A DNA stretch of 64,000 nucleotides from Gottfriedia sp002574545 (GTDB lineage: Bacteria > Bacillota > Bacilli > Bacillales > Bacillaceae_G). Shown in pieces: positions 25,585 through 34,762 of this stretch. Positions within the stretch are counted from its first letter, which is position 1. Every line of letters begins with the position of its first letter. The translations under genes were made by a program, and so were the position numbers. The notes under the pieces are model-generated. The model saw only the letters and a list, made by a program, of their open reading frames with translations. It was not told where the DNA came from and searched no databases. The stretch lies in NCBI GenBank assembly GCA_052180195.1, contig CP197469.1; one strand, written 5' to 3'.

Positions 25585-26595
25585 ATGGCTAAAGTATATT
25601 ATGGTACAGATGTGAAGGAAAATGTATTAGTAGGGAAAACGATTGCAGTAATTGGTTATGGATCACAAGGTCACGCACATGCATTAAATTTACATGATAA
25701 TGGTCATAAAGTAGTTGTTGGTTGTCGTCCTGGTAAATCATGGGATGCTGCAGCAAAAGACGGACTACAAGTAACGACGGTTGCAGAGGCTTCTAAAGCA
25801 GCAGATGTCGTAATGATTTTATTACCAGATGAGCATCAACCAACTGTATATAAAAATGAAATTGAACCGTATCTAGAAAGTGGTAATGCGCTTGCGTTTG
25901 CACACGGATTTAATGTTCATTTTAACCAAATTGTTCCTCCTGCTAATGTTGATGTATTTTTAGTAGCTCCAAAAGGTCCAGGACATCTTGTTCGACGTAC
26001 TTTTGTCGATGGTGCAGCGGTTCCAGCATTATTTGCTGTTTATCAAGATGTAACAGGTGAAGCAAAAAATGTAGCACTTTCTTACGCTGATGGAATTGGT
26101 GCTACTAGAGCGGGTGTTCTTGAAACATCATTTAAAGAGGAAACTGAAACAGATCTATTCGGAGAACAAGCGGTATTATGTGGTGGTGTAACTTCTTTAG
26201 TAAAATCAGGATTTGAAACATTAGTAGAAGCAGGTTATCAGCCAGAAGTAGCATACTTTGAGTGTTTACATGAGTTGAAGCTAATTGTTGATTTAATGTA
26301 CGAAGGCGGTATGAGCTATATGAGATACTCAATTTCTGATACAGCTCAATGGGGTGATTTCGTATCCGGTCCTAGAGTAGTTGCAAATGAATCAAAATTA
26401 GCGATGAAAGATATTTTAGCAGAAATTCAAGATGGAACGTTTGCTAAAGGCTGGATCAACGAAAATAAAAATGGTCGTCCAGTATTTAATGAAATTAATG
26501 AAAGTGAAAAACAACATCAGCTAGAAGAGGTTGGAGAAAAACTACGTGCAATGATGCCATTTATCCAAAGAAAAGAAAAGGTCGAGGTGAAGTAA
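25585..26595 (+). CDS. ilvC: Ketol-acid reductoisomerase
   Basis: NADPH- and magnesium-dependent isomerisation and reduction of acetohydroxy acids. The 336-aa class I enzyme has the dinucleotide motif GYGSQGHAHALNL, the phosphate-binding loop CRPGKSWDAA, and the C-terminal knotted domain with ETETDLFGEQAVLCGG and FECLHELKLIVDLMYEGG, whose acidic residues bind magnesium. ATG at 25585 follows GGAGGAATTTG; a TTG six bases earlier is less likely. Its stop is 3 bp before leuA. Cofactor preference follows the usual NADPH loop pattern but is not certain. Confidence 0.96.
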   Translation: MAKVYYGTDVKENVLVGKTIAVIGYGSQGHAHALNLHDNGHKVVVGCRPGKSWDAAAKDGLQVTTVAEASKAADVVMILLPDEHQPTVYKNEIEPYLESGNALAFAHGFNVHFNQIVPPANVDVFLVAPKGPGHLVRRTFVDGAAVPALFAVYQDVTGEAKNVALSYADGIGATRAGVLETSFKEETETDLFGEQAVLCGGVTSLVKSGFETLVEAGYQPEVAYFECLHELKLIVDLMYEGGMSYMRYSISDTAQWGDFVSGPRVVANESKLAMKDILAEIQDGTFAKGWINENKNGRPVFNEINESEKQHQLEEVGEKLRAMMPFIQRKEKVEVK

Positions 26596-26598
26596 AAA

Positions 26599-27765
26599 AT
26601 GAGTAAAATTCAGTTTCTTGATACAACATTACGTGATGGCGAACAATCTCCTGGGGTTAATTTAAATCGATTAGAAAAGCTCGAAATTGCAAAACAACTA
26701 GAAGCTTTAGGTGTTGATATCATTGAGGCTGGTTTTGCTGCTTCCTCAGAAGGTGACTTTTTAGGAGTTCAAGAGATTGCGAGACAGATTCGTTCTGTCT
26801 CCGTCTCTAGCCTTTCTAGAGCAAAAGATTCAGATATTAAAACAGCATGGGATGCATTAAAAAATGCTGCTGAACCGAGACTTCATATATTTCTAGCTAC
26901 AAGTGACATTCATATGAAATATAAATTAAACATGACTAGATTAGAAGTTTTAGAAACTGCTAAACATTGTGTCCAGCTTGCAAAATCCTTTTTTCCAAAA
27001 GTCCAAATATCAGCTGAGGATGCATGTCGTACGGATCGAGCATTCCTTGCCGAATTCGCAGAGACCGCCATTAAAGCTGGTGCGGATGTGATTAATATTC
27101 CAGATACTGTTGGTTACACAAGTCCTTCAGAATATTTCGATCTATTTAAATATTTACAAGAAAATGTACCGTCTTATCATAAAGCTATTTTTTCTTGTCA
27201 CTGTCATGATGACCTAGGGATGGCAGTAGCGAATTCTTTAGCTGCTATACAGGCTGGAGCAACTCAAGTTGAATGTACTGTAAATGGAATTGGGGAAAGA
27301 GCAGGAAATGCAGCCCTAGAAGAAATAGCTGTTGCACTACATATTAGGGAAGATGTTTACCGGAAAAATACTAATTTACGATTACAAGAAATTACTAAGA
27401 CAAGTAAACTTGTTAGTCGTCTTACAGGTATGGTTGTCCAGAAGAATAAAGCAATTGTTGGTACAAATGCTTTTGCTCATGAATCAGGTATTCATCAAGA
27501 TGGTGTACTAAAAGAGCCAACAACATATGAAATTATACCCCCATCATTAATTGGGCTTTCTACAAATTCATTAGTATTAGGGAAACATTCAGGGCGACAT
27601 GCTTTTACTGACAAATTAAAAGAACTTGGATTCAACTTTTCAACTGAAATTATTAACAAAGCGTTTATTCAATTTAAAACTTTGACTGATTCTAAGAAAG
27701 AAATTACAGATGCAGATTTATTAAACATTATTAGTAAATGGAGCAAAAAGGAGGTTCTAAAATGA
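26599..27765 (+). CDS. leuA: 2-Isopropylmalate synthase, short form without regulatory domain
   Basis: Condenses acetyl-CoA with 2-oxoisovalerate, the committed step to leucine. The catalytic barrel is complete: LDTTLRDGEQSPGVNL (Arg and metal site), DTVGYTSPSEYFDL, the metal-binding CHCHDDLGMAVANS, TVNGIGERAGNAALEE and FAHESGIHQDGVLK. At 388 aa it ends after the linker subdomain (LGKHSGRHAFTDKLKELGF, then about 35 residues). The C-terminal LeuA dimer/allosteric domain of the usual 500-residue enzyme is missing. The stop overlaps the leuB start in ATGA, so the end is not a recent random break. A homocitrate- or citramalate-synthase role is less likely in this operon. Confidence 0.9.
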   Translation: MSKIQFLDTTLRDGEQSPGVNLNRLEKLEIAKQLEALGVDIIEAGFAASSEGDFLGVQEIARQIRSVSVSSLSRAKDSDIKTAWDALKNAAEPRLHIFLATSDIHMKYKLNMTRLEVLETAKHCVQLAKSFFPKVQISAEDACRTDRAFLAEFAETAIKAGADVINIPDTVGYTSPSEYFDLFKYLQENVPSYHKAIFSCHCHDDLGMAVANSLAAIQAGATQVECTVNGIGERAGNAALEEIAVALHIREDVYRKNTNLRLQEITKTSKLVSRLTGMVVQKNKAIVGTNAFAHESGIHQDGVLKEPTTYEIIPPSLIGLSTNSLVLGKHSGRHAFTDKLKELGFNFSTEIINKAFIQFKTLTDSKKEITDADLLNIISKWSKKEVLK

Positions 27766-28829
27766 AATTAAAGATCGCATGTCTTCCAGGAGACGGAATC
27801 GGACCTGAAATTATGAGTTCAGCTGTACAGGTTTTAGAACAGATTGCACAATCTTATCAACATGATTTTACTTTTTCAACAAATTTATTCGGAGGTCACG
27901 CGATCGATGAAACAGGCACTTCATTACCGAAAGAAACATTAGATAATTGTTTAAATTCAGATGCCGTATTATTGGCAGCAGTAGGTGGACCAAAATGGGA
28001 TCAAGGTGTTGAACGACCAGAAAGTGGCTTATTAAGATTAAGAAAATCACTTAATTTATACGCAAATATCCGACCAGTCGATGTTTACGATGAACTTGTC
28101 AATCATTCACCTTTAAAATCTGAGCAAGTAAGAAATGTAAGCTTTGTCGTCGTTCGAGAATTAACAGGAGGAATCTATTTTTCCGAACCTCGTTTCCATA
28201 ATGAAAATGAAGCAACGGATACTCTTTCCTATACTAGAGAAGAAATAGAACGCATTGTAAAGTATGGATTTGAGTTAGCAAAAACTAGAAAAGGTAAACT
28301 TACATCAGTTGATAAAGCAAATGTATTAGAATCTAGTAAACTTTGGCGAAAAATAGTAAATGAATTAAGTTCAAATTATCCAGAAGTAGAAGTTGAACAT
28401 ATTCTTGTTGATGCAGCTGCGATGGAGTTAATTCGAAACCCTAGAAGATTTGATGTAATCGTTACTGAAAATTTATTTGGGGATATTTTAAGCGATGAAG
28501 CTTCGATGATTACTGGTTCTTTAGGAATGCTCCCTTCTGCAAGTAGATCTGGCAAAGGCCCATCATTATATGAACCAATTCACGGTTCAGCACCAGATAT
28601 CGCTGGACAAAATAAGGCAAATCCAATTGCAATATTAAGATCAGTGGCGATGATGCTTCGAGATTTTAACTTAGTTGATGAAGCAAACTCGATTGAAAAC
28701 GCGATTGTAAATGCAATAAATAATGGCTATTTAACTGGTGACCTAGGTGGAAAAAATTCAACGAGTGAATTTACAGAACAAGTTGTAAAAGAATTACAAT
28801 TTCAAACAGTAGGAGGTACGGTTCGATGA
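27762..28829 (+). CDS. leuB: 3-Isopropylmalate dehydrogenase
   Basis: NAD-dependent oxidative decarboxylation of 3-isopropylmalate. The 355-aa protein has the family pattern CLPGDGIGPEIM at the start, the substrate Arg region ESGLLRLRKSLNLYANIRPV, VRELTGGIYF, the catalytic Lys/Asp block VDAAAMELIRNPRRFDVIVTENLFGDILSDEAS, and the NAD site EPIHGSAPDIAGQNKANP. ATG at 27762 follows AAAGGAGGTT inside leuA and overlaps its stop by 4 bp. Its own stop overlaps leuC in another ATGA. Confidence 0.97.
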   Translation: MKLKIACLPGDGIGPEIMSSAVQVLEQIAQSYQHDFTFSTNLFGGHAIDETGTSLPKETLDNCLNSDAVLLAAVGGPKWDQGVERPESGLLRLRKSLNLYANIRPVDVYDELVNHSPLKSEQVRNVSFVVVRELTGGIYFSEPRFHNENEATDTLSYTREEIERIVKYGFELAKTRKGKLTSVDKANVLESSKLWRKIVNELSSNYPEVEVEHILVDAAAMELIRNPRRFDVIVTENLFGDILSDEASMITGSLGMLPSASRSGKGPSLYEPIHGSAPDIAGQNKANPIAILRSVAMMLRDFNLVDEANSIENAIVNAINNGYLTGDLGGKNSTSEFTEQVVKELQFQTVGGTVR

Positions 28830-30220
28830 AGCAAACATTGTTTGATAAACTTTGGCAAAATCATGTTGTAACTGGTGAAGAAGGTAAACCACAACTTTTG
28901 TATATCGATCTACACTTAGTCCATGAGGTAACTTCTCCGCAAGCTTTCGAAGGATTGAGATTATCTAATCGTAAAGTAAGAAGACCAGAATTAACTTTTG
29001 CGACAATGGATCATAATGTACCAACAAAAAATCAATTAGTGATTACGGACTTAATTGCTAAACAACAAATGGATACGTTAAGAAATAATTGTCAGGAGTT
29101 CAATATTCCTTTAGCAGATATTACAGATGAGGACCAAGGCATTGTCCACGTAATTGGACCAGAACTAGGGTTAACTCAGCCGGGAAAAACAATTGTTTGT
29201 GGAGATAGTCATACATCTACTCACGGTGCATTTGGTGCTTTAGCATTTGGAATTGGAACAAGTGAAGTTGAACATGTTTTAGCAACTCAAACTTTATGGC
29301 AAGTTAAGCCGAAATCAATGGGTGTGAAACTTGATGGTAAACTTCCAAAAGGTGTATATGCTAAAGATATCATTCTTCATTTACTAGCAACTTATGGTGT
29401 TTCAATGGGAACTGGATATGTCATTGAGTTTTATGGTGAAGCAATTACAAATATGTCAATGGAAGAGCGTATGACTTTATGTAATATGGCAATTGAGGGA
29501 GGAGCAAAAGCTGGATTAGTTGCTCCTGATCAAAAAACGTTCGAGTATTTAAAAGGTCGGAAATATACAGTTAACTCATATGATGAAAAATTAGTAGAAT
29601 GGAAGAAATTATATACAGAAGAGGGAGCGACATTTGATAAAACAATCGAAGTGGATGTAGCAACCCTTGCACCTTATGTAACTTGGGGAACAAATCCTGG
29701 AATGGGCGTAAGAATTGATGAAGCCCTTCCAAAAGCCAAGGATGAGAACTACGAACGAGCTTATGAATATATGGGACTAAAGCCGGAAATCACACCTAAA
29801 GAGATTCCAGTTCAGCATGTTTTCATCGGTTCTTGTACTAATTCTAGATTGTCAGATTTAGAGGAAGCGGCAAATTATCTTAAAGGAAAGAAAGTTAAAT
29901 CGGATGTACGTGCATTAGTTGTTCCTGGGTCAAAAAAGGTTCGAAATGCAGCGATGGCAAAAGGACTACATAAAGTCTTTATCGAAGCAGGATTTGAATG
30001 GAGGGAAGCTGGTTGTTCGATGTGTCTGGCAATGAATCCAGACCAAGTACCAGCTGGAGAACATTGTGCATCTACTTCAAACCGAAACTTTGAAGGAAGA
30101 CAAGGAAAAGGAGCAAGAACACATTTAGTAAGTCCAGTAATGGCAGCGGCTGCTGCAGTACATGGTCATTTTATTGATATTCGAAAGGAGCAAGCAAATG
30201 AAACCGTTACGTACGCATAA
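28826..30220 (+). CDS. leuC: 3-Isopropylmalate dehydratase large subunit
   Basis: Aconitase-family large subunit of isopropylmalate isomerase, which works with LeuD. The 464-aa protein has FATMDHNVPT, VCGDSHTSTHGAFGALAFGIGTSEVEHVLATQT, and the [4Fe-4S] ligands in GSCTNSR and in AGCSMCLAMNPD near residue 400. It overlaps leuB by 4 bp and leuD by 23 bp, so translation of the three is tightly coupled. Confidence 0.97.
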   Translation: MKQTLFDKLWQNHVVTGEEGKPQLLYIDLHLVHEVTSPQAFEGLRLSNRKVRRPELTFATMDHNVPTKNQLVITDLIAKQQMDTLRNNCQEFNIPLADITDEDQGIVHVIGPELGLTQPGKTIVCGDSHTSTHGAFGALAFGIGTSEVEHVLATQTLWQVKPKSMGVKLDGKLPKGVYAKDIILHLLATYGVSMGTGYVIEFYGEAITNMSMEERMTLCNMAIEGGAKAGLVAPDQKTFEYLKGRKYTVNSYDEKLVEWKKLYTEEGATFDKTIEVDVATLAPYVTWGTNPGMGVRIDEALPKAKDENYERAYEYMGLKPEITPKEIPVQHVFIGSCTNSRLSDLEEAANYLKGKKVKSDVRALVVPGSKKVRNAAMAKGLHKVFIEAGFEWREAGCSMCLAMNPDQVPAGEHCASTSNRNFEGRQGKGARTHLVSPVMAAAAAVHGHFIDIRKEQANETVTYA

Positions 30221-30773
30221 AGGCACAACCGTATCAATTATGTTAGATAATATCGACACAGACCAAATTATTCCAAAACAATATTTAAAACGAATCGAAC
30301 GAACTGGCTTTGGAGAATTTTTATTCGATGAATGGCGATATCATGATGATCGCTCACCTAATCAATCTTTTTCATTAAATAATGAAGATCGAAAAAATGC
30401 TTCAATCCTAGTAAGTGGAAATAATTTTGGTTGTGGTTCATCTAGAGAACACGCACCTTGGGCGTTAAATGATTATGGATTTACAATTATAATTGCTGGC
30501 AGCTTCGCAGATATTTTCTATAATAACTGTATAAAAAATGGCATGCTTCCAATTGTATTAAATGATGAGATTCGCACAAAATTATCTACATTAAGTGGGA
30601 ATCAAGAAATTGAAGTAGATTTGGAAAAACAAGTCGTAAAAACCATATTTGGGGACTTTGAATTCTCAATCGATCCTGTTTGGAAAGAAAAACTAATGAA
30701 TGGTTTAGATGATATTGCGATTACGATGAAATATGAAAATGAAATTGAAAAATATGAAAAATTACACGCATAA
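30198..30773 (+). CDS. leuD: 3-Isopropylmalate dehydratase small subunit
   Basis: Swivel-domain subunit of isopropylmalate isomerase. The 191-aa protein has NIDTDQIIPKQYLK near the start and the NFGCGSSREHAPWAL substrate-binding motif at about residues 75-90. ATG at 30198 follows AAAGGAG (30184-30190) and lies inside the end of leuC; a longer in-frame start at 30162 has no site. It is the last gene of the operon, with a strong terminator directly after it. Confidence 0.96.
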   Translation: MKPLRTHKGTTVSIMLDNIDTDQIIPKQYLKRIERTGFGEFLFDEWRYHDDRSPNQSFSLNNEDRKNASILVSGNNFGCGSSREHAPWALNDYGFTIIIAGSFADIFYNNCIKNGMLPIVLNDEIRTKLSTLSGNQEIEVDLEKQVVKTIFGDFEFSIDPVWKEKLMNGLDDIAITMKYENEIEKYEKLHA

Positions 30774-30777
30774 CTAA

Positions 30778-30827
30778 AAAAAAGAAGTGTCTTATAAGTT
30801 AGCTTACTTATGAGATACTTCTTTTTT
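30778..30827 (+). terminator. Terminator of the ilv-leu operon
   Basis: A 19-bp stem with a few wobble pairs (30781-30799 with 30806-30824), A-tract before and six T after. Confidence 0.88.
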
Positions 30828-30979
30828 GTTGCAAGCATGACGATTAGCATAAATAGTTATAGGTGCTCCATTTTATATTTGTCGATTAAATTAACTTAAA
30901 TGAATAAAATATTTGAATATTTTGATTATTATTTAATAAGATTAAAAATACATTATTAAACTAGAGAGAGGTGATAAAA

Positions 30980-31828
30980 TTGAACCTAAAAATAATTGTA
31001 GATAGCTCTTCTGATCTTCCGTTAGAACTATTGAAAAAAAACGATATTTCTGTCATTCCATTAAGAGTCTATGACCAGTTAGAAAAAGAGTATCTAGATG
31101 GGGTTAACTTACAATCAAATGAGTTAATGCAAAGAATGAAAAATGGAGAAAACTTTACTTCTTCTTTACCTTCTTACGATGCAATTTATCAAACTTTGGT
31201 CTCGTGTAGTGCAGAACAAAATTGTGTCTATCTTACTTGTTCTGGTGACTTATCTGGTACGTATAATTTTGCACAATTAGTAAAACTAGATATTTTAGAA
31301 AACAACCCACATGCCTCAATTCATATCATTGATACTAGATCAGTTTCACTTGGAATTGGTGTATTAGTTATGGAGCTAATAGAAGGTGTAAATAAAAATG
31401 AACCATTTGAAAATTTAATGATACGATTAAATCAAAATATTAATAAAATCCAACATATTTTTACGTTAGAAGATCTTCAATATTTAATACGAGGCGGTCG
31501 TGTCGGTAAGTTTGGTGGATTTTTAGGTGGTATGCTAAATATAAATCCGATAATGGAAGTAAACGAAGGGAAATTTAAACCACTTGAAAAAGTACGAGGT
31601 CGAAAAAAAGCATTGAATCGAATGTTAGAACTAATAAAGAGTCGAAAAGATGAACTTAGTAGAAATGTTGGAGTTGTATATGGAGTAAAAGATGAAAATA
31701 CAGAACAATTTATTGAACAATTAAAGGATCTAATTGGTAATGATCAGATAATAGAAAACTCAGTTGGTTCAGCAGTCGGCGTCCACACAGGCCCTAGTGC
31801 AATAGGAATCTTTTTTCTAGCTAAATAA
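30980..31828 (+). CDS. DegV-family fatty-acid-binding protein
   Basis: A 282-aa DegV protein. Family members bind a fatty acid, and the related FakB proteins present it to the FakA kinase for phospholipid synthesis. IIVDSSSDLPLELL at the start, the TSLPSYDAIYQ-like SSLPSYDAIYQTL region, TCSGDLSGTYNFAQLV, TRSVSLGIGVLV and DLQYLIRGGRVGK are the usual motifs. TTG at 30980 follows AGAGAGGTGAT; the longer GTG start overlaps that site. Monocistronic, bounded by terminators. A FakB role is plausible but no fakA is nearby. Confidence 0.9.
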   Translation: MNLKIIVDSSSDLPLELLKKNDISVIPLRVYDQLEKEYLDGVNLQSNELMQRMKNGENFTSSLPSYDAIYQTLVSCSAEQNCVYLTCSGDLSGTYNFAQLVKLDILENNPHASIHIIDTRSVSLGIGVLVMELIEGVNKNEPFENLMIRLNQNINKIQHIFTLEDLQYLIRGGRVGKFGGFLGGMLNINPIMEVNEGKFKPLEKVRGRKKALNRMLELIKSRKDELSRNVGVVYGVKDENTEQFIEQLKDLIGNDQIIENSVGSAVGVHTGPSAIGIFFLAK

Positions 31829-31842
31829 GAAAGTTCATTTCG

Positions 31843-31868
31843 ACTCTCATAGTGGTGAGAGTTTTTTT
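31843..31868 (+). terminator. Terminator of the DegV gene
   Basis: A 7-bp GC-containing stem (31843-31849 with 31856-31862) followed by seven T. Confidence 0.75.
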
Positions 31869-32390
31869 GTTCCGTAAAACTTTTAAATAAAAAATATATA
31901 AATATAATAAAATGGTAGTTTAATAGGAAATGAGAACACATTGTTGTTGACTAAAAATAGACGTGTTTATGGATGGTAAAACAGTTTTTGACAAAAATAA
32001 GTGTAAAAATAGTAAGGAATTTGTCTTAATTAACTATTAAATTCTAGTTATTTATAATCAGATAGATTATTCCTGTGGAAATTAATTTTAGTAAGATAGA
32101 AGTCTAAGTTACCGTTATTTCAATAAGTAAGAAGCGGGTTGAAAAGCGACTCTCATTAAGGAATTTTGATAGAGTTTAGTTCGAAACCTAATACCAAAAT
32201 CTATTTTTCTATCCTACTTTCTTATGCTTCTAATCTATCTATCATAAAAATCAAAACCAACTTCATACTAAAACAAAAAATACAATTAAACATTTTAGTA
32301 AACACCAATTAACTTTTTTTGGTAAAATAAATTTGAGCAAAGATCAATTACTTACATATTAAATAGAAATAATGAATAGGAGTGGTGGTG
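31869..32390. other. 520-bp intergenic region, no gene seen
   Basis: AT-rich sequence before the MDR oxidoreductase gene. It holds a possible weak promoter with TTGACA near 31988 and a poor -10. I found no convincing ORF with a ribosome binding site, RNA element or repeat. It may contain a decayed gene or an unrecognised small RNA. Confidence 0.35.
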
Positions 32391-33395
32391 TTGAAAGCTT
32401 TTATTTTAAGGGACACAAAAGGGCCAGAGTCATTAAAATTGGAAAATGTTGAGATCGGTGCTGTTTTACCGAATGAAGTAGTCATTAAATTAAAAGCAGC
32501 TTCCTTAAACCGACGTGATTTTTTTATAACTCATGGTATGTATCCAGGGATGAAATTAGATGCAATTTTGGGATCAGACGGTGCTGGAGTGGTTGAGGCT
32601 ATTGGAGAAGAGGTACAAGGTTTTTCTGTAGGTGATGAAGTAATCATGAACCCAAGTTTAAACTGGGGCGACCGTGACGATATCAATTCTGATGAATTCA
32701 CTGTACTAGGAATGCCATCTAATGGTACATTTGCTGAATTTATTAAAATACCAGTTGAAAATGTTTATAAAAAGCCTGAGTATTTGTCATGGGAAGAGGC
32801 TGCAGCAATTCCATTAGCTGCACTTACTGCATATAGAGCGTTAATGACACGTGGTCAATTACAAAAGAATGATACAGTATTAATTCCAGGTATCGGTAGT
32901 GGGGTAGCATTATATGCATTGCAAATTGCTGTAGCGTTCGGGTCAAAAGTACTAGTTACGTCTAGTAGCAATGAAAAAATTGAAAAAGCAATTGAAATGG
33001 GAGCGACTGCTGGTTTTAATTACCGAGAAAAAGATTGGTATAAAAAACTTCGTAAAGAATTTGGATTTGTAAATCTTACAATTGATGGAGTTGGTGGGGA
33101 ATCATTTAATCGATTAATTGATTTGACAGCTCAAGGTGGAAGAATCGTATCATTTGGTGCGACAAATGGACCAGTTCCTCAAACTGTTTTGCCAAAAGTA
33201 TTCTTTAAAAATATGGACATTAGAGGGACAACGATGGGAAGTCCAAGAGAGTTTGAACAAATGTTAGCATTTTTTGAAGAACATAAAATTAAACCAATAC
33301 TAGATCAATCATATGAATTCTTGGATGTCATTAGCGCATTACAACATATGGGTGAAGGAACTAATTTTGGCAAAATTACAATCAAAATAGGTTAA
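32391..33395 (+). CDS. MDR-superfamily zinc-type/quinone oxidoreductase
   Basis: A 334-aa medium-chain dehydrogenase/reductase. The GroES-like domain holds SLNRRDFFITHGMYPGMKLDAILGSDGAGVVEAIG; the nucleotide domain has LIPGIGSGVALYALQIAVAFGSKVLVTSSS and the GVGGESFNRLIDLTAQGGRIVSFGATNG block. The catalytic zinc cysteine of alcohol dehydrogenases (GHE and four-Cys loop) is not evident, so a quinone or enoyl reductase-like role using NADPH is more likely than a zinc ADH. TTG at 32391 follows AGGAGTGG; three in-frame GTG codons just before it overlap the site. Confidence 0.82.
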   Translation: MKAFILRDTKGPESLKLENVEIGAVLPNEVVIKLKAASLNRRDFFITHGMYPGMKLDAILGSDGAGVVEAIGEEVQGFSVGDEVIMNPSLNWGDRDDINSDEFTVLGMPSNGTFAEFIKIPVENVYKKPEYLSWEEAAAIPLAALTAYRALMTRGQLQKNDTVLIPGIGSGVALYALQIAVAFGSKVLVTSSSNEKIEKAIEMGATAGFNYREKDWYKKLRKEFGFVNLTIDGVGGESFNRLIDLTAQGGRIVSFGATNGPVPQTVLPKVFFKNMDIRGTTMGSPREFEQMLAFFEEHKIKPILDQSYEFLDVISALQHMGEGTNFGKITIKIG

Positions 33396-33427
33396 TTTGT
33401 CTTGTTTTTTGAAGTTTGGCTTCATTC

Positions 33428-33460
33428 AAAAGAACTGAATAGCTCAGTTCTTTTTTTTTT
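33428..33460 (+). terminator. Terminator of the MDR oxidoreductase gene
   Basis: An 11-bp stem (33428-33438 with 33444-33454) with ten T. Confidence 0.88.
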
Positions 33461-33494
33461 ACACCTTGATAAATTACAATTAACATCATATGAT

Positions 33495-33510
33495 TATTAC
33501 AAATGTAATA
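33495..33510. promoter_or_regulatory. 16-bp palindrome before the acyl-CoA dehydrogenase operon
   Basis: TATTACAAATGTAATA: 7-bp arms with a 2-bp centre, 73 bp before the start codon. It looks like an operator for a dimeric regulator; which one is unknown, and AT-rich sequence makes chance palindromes common. Confidence 0.35.
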
Positions 33511-33536
33511 TTTAAAAAATTTAGTATTTTGAGTAT

Positions 33537-33550
33537 TGTAAGCGTTTTAT
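33537..33550 (+). promoter_or_regulatory. Possible CcpA cre site
   Basis: TGTAAGCGTTTTAT matches the Bacillus cre pattern TGWAANCGNTNWCA at all fixed positions except the last two. Its place 33 bp before the beta-oxidation-like operon fits carbon catabolite repression. Confidence 0.3.
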
Positions 33551-33582
33551 CGAAGTGATTAATTATTTTGGGGGGGCTTATT

Positions 33583-34731
33583 ATGAAACATTCATACTTA
33601 ACTAGAGAACATGAAATCTTCCGCACGGCTCTTAGAAAGTTTTTACAAAAAGAAGCTGTACCATTTTATGAAGAGTGGGAACAAAATAAAATGATCCCTA
33701 GGGAATTCTGGGATAAATTAGGTAATGAAGGATTTTTGTGTCCTTATGTTGACGAAAAATATGGTGGATTAGGTGTAGATTTTGGCTATTCGGTCATTAT
33801 TATAGAGGAGCTTGAGAAAGTTGGTTCAAGTTTAGTTGGCGTAGCATTACACAATGATATTGTAGTTCCTTATTTGACTGCTTATGCAAATGAAGAGCAG
33901 AAAATGGAATGGTTGCCTAAATGTATTTCAGGTGAATATATTAGTGCAGTTGCTATGACTGAACCAGGTGCTGGATCAGATTTAGCAAATATTAAAACAA
34001 CTGCGGTTAAAGATGGAGATTACTACATCGTTAATGGTGAGAAAACGTTTATTACGAATGGTATTCATTCAGACTTAATCATCATTGCAGTTAAAACTGA
34101 TACAACAATTCGACCTGCTCATAAAGGAATAAGCTTACTTGTTGTAGAAAAAGATACAGTTGGGTTTTCTAGAGGAAAGAAATTGAATAAAGTAGGACTT
34201 CATAGCCAAGATACGGCTGAATTAATTTTCCAAGATGCTAAAGTACCTGTAAAGAATTTATTAGGTGAAGAAGGAAAAGGCTTCTATTACTTAATGGAAA
34301 AATTACAGCAAGAAAGATTAGTAGTTGCCCTAGAAGCATTAGTTTCAGCTGAAGAAATGCTGAAAGTGACTACTGAGTATGTGAAAAATAGAAAAGCATT
34401 CGGAAAATCAATAGCAGGCTTCCAAAACACTCAATTTAAACTTGTAGAATTAGCTACTGAAATCGAAATTGGCCGTACTTTCATTGAGGATTTAATTTAT
34501 AAGCATATGGAAGGCGAAAATGTTGTTAAGCAAGTATCGATGGCAAAATGGTGGATTACAGATTTAGGTAAAAAAGTAGCCTCAGAGTGTCTTCAATTGC
34601 ATGGTGGATATGGATATATGGAAGAATACGAGATTGCTAGACGTTTCAGAGATATTCAAATCATGTCAATTTACGCAGGTACAAATGAAATCATGAAGAC
34701 AATTATTGCAAAACAAATGGGATTAAATTAA
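33583..34731 (+). CDS. Acyl-CoA dehydrogenase
   Basis: A 382-aa FAD enzyme that forms the 2-enoyl-CoA. Family motifs: AVAMTEPGAGSDLANIKTTA, YYIVNGEKTFITNG, RKAFGKSIAGFQ, QLHGGYGYMEEYEIARRFRD and IYAGTNEIMK. Position 365 is Ala where medium- and short-chain enzymes have the catalytic Glu; as in isovaleryl- and long-chain types, the base may be Glu244 in QQERL. That suggests long or branched acyl substrates. ATG at 33583 follows a run of seven G (33570-33576), an unusual but serviceable ribosome binding site. First gene of a three-gene operon with thiolase and SDR. Confidence 0.9.
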   Translation: MKHSYLTREHEIFRTALRKFLQKEAVPFYEEWEQNKMIPREFWDKLGNEGFLCPYVDEKYGGLGVDFGYSVIIIEELEKVGSSLVGVALHNDIVVPYLTAYANEEQKMEWLPKCISGEYISAVAMTEPGAGSDLANIKTTAVKDGDYYIVNGEKTFITNGIHSDLIIIAVKTDTTIRPAHKGISLLVVEKDTVGFSRGKKLNKVGLHSQDTAELIFQDAKVPVKNLLGEEGKGFYYLMEKLQQERLVVALEALVSAEEMLKVTTEYVKNRKAFGKSIAGFQNTQFKLVELATEIEIGRTFIEDLIYKHMEGENVVKQVSMAKWWITDLGKKVASECLQLHGGYGYMEEYEIARRFRDIQIMSIYAGTNEIMKTIIAKQMGLN

Positions 34732-34762
34732 TCTAAGATTTTAAAATTGGAGGATCAAGTTT

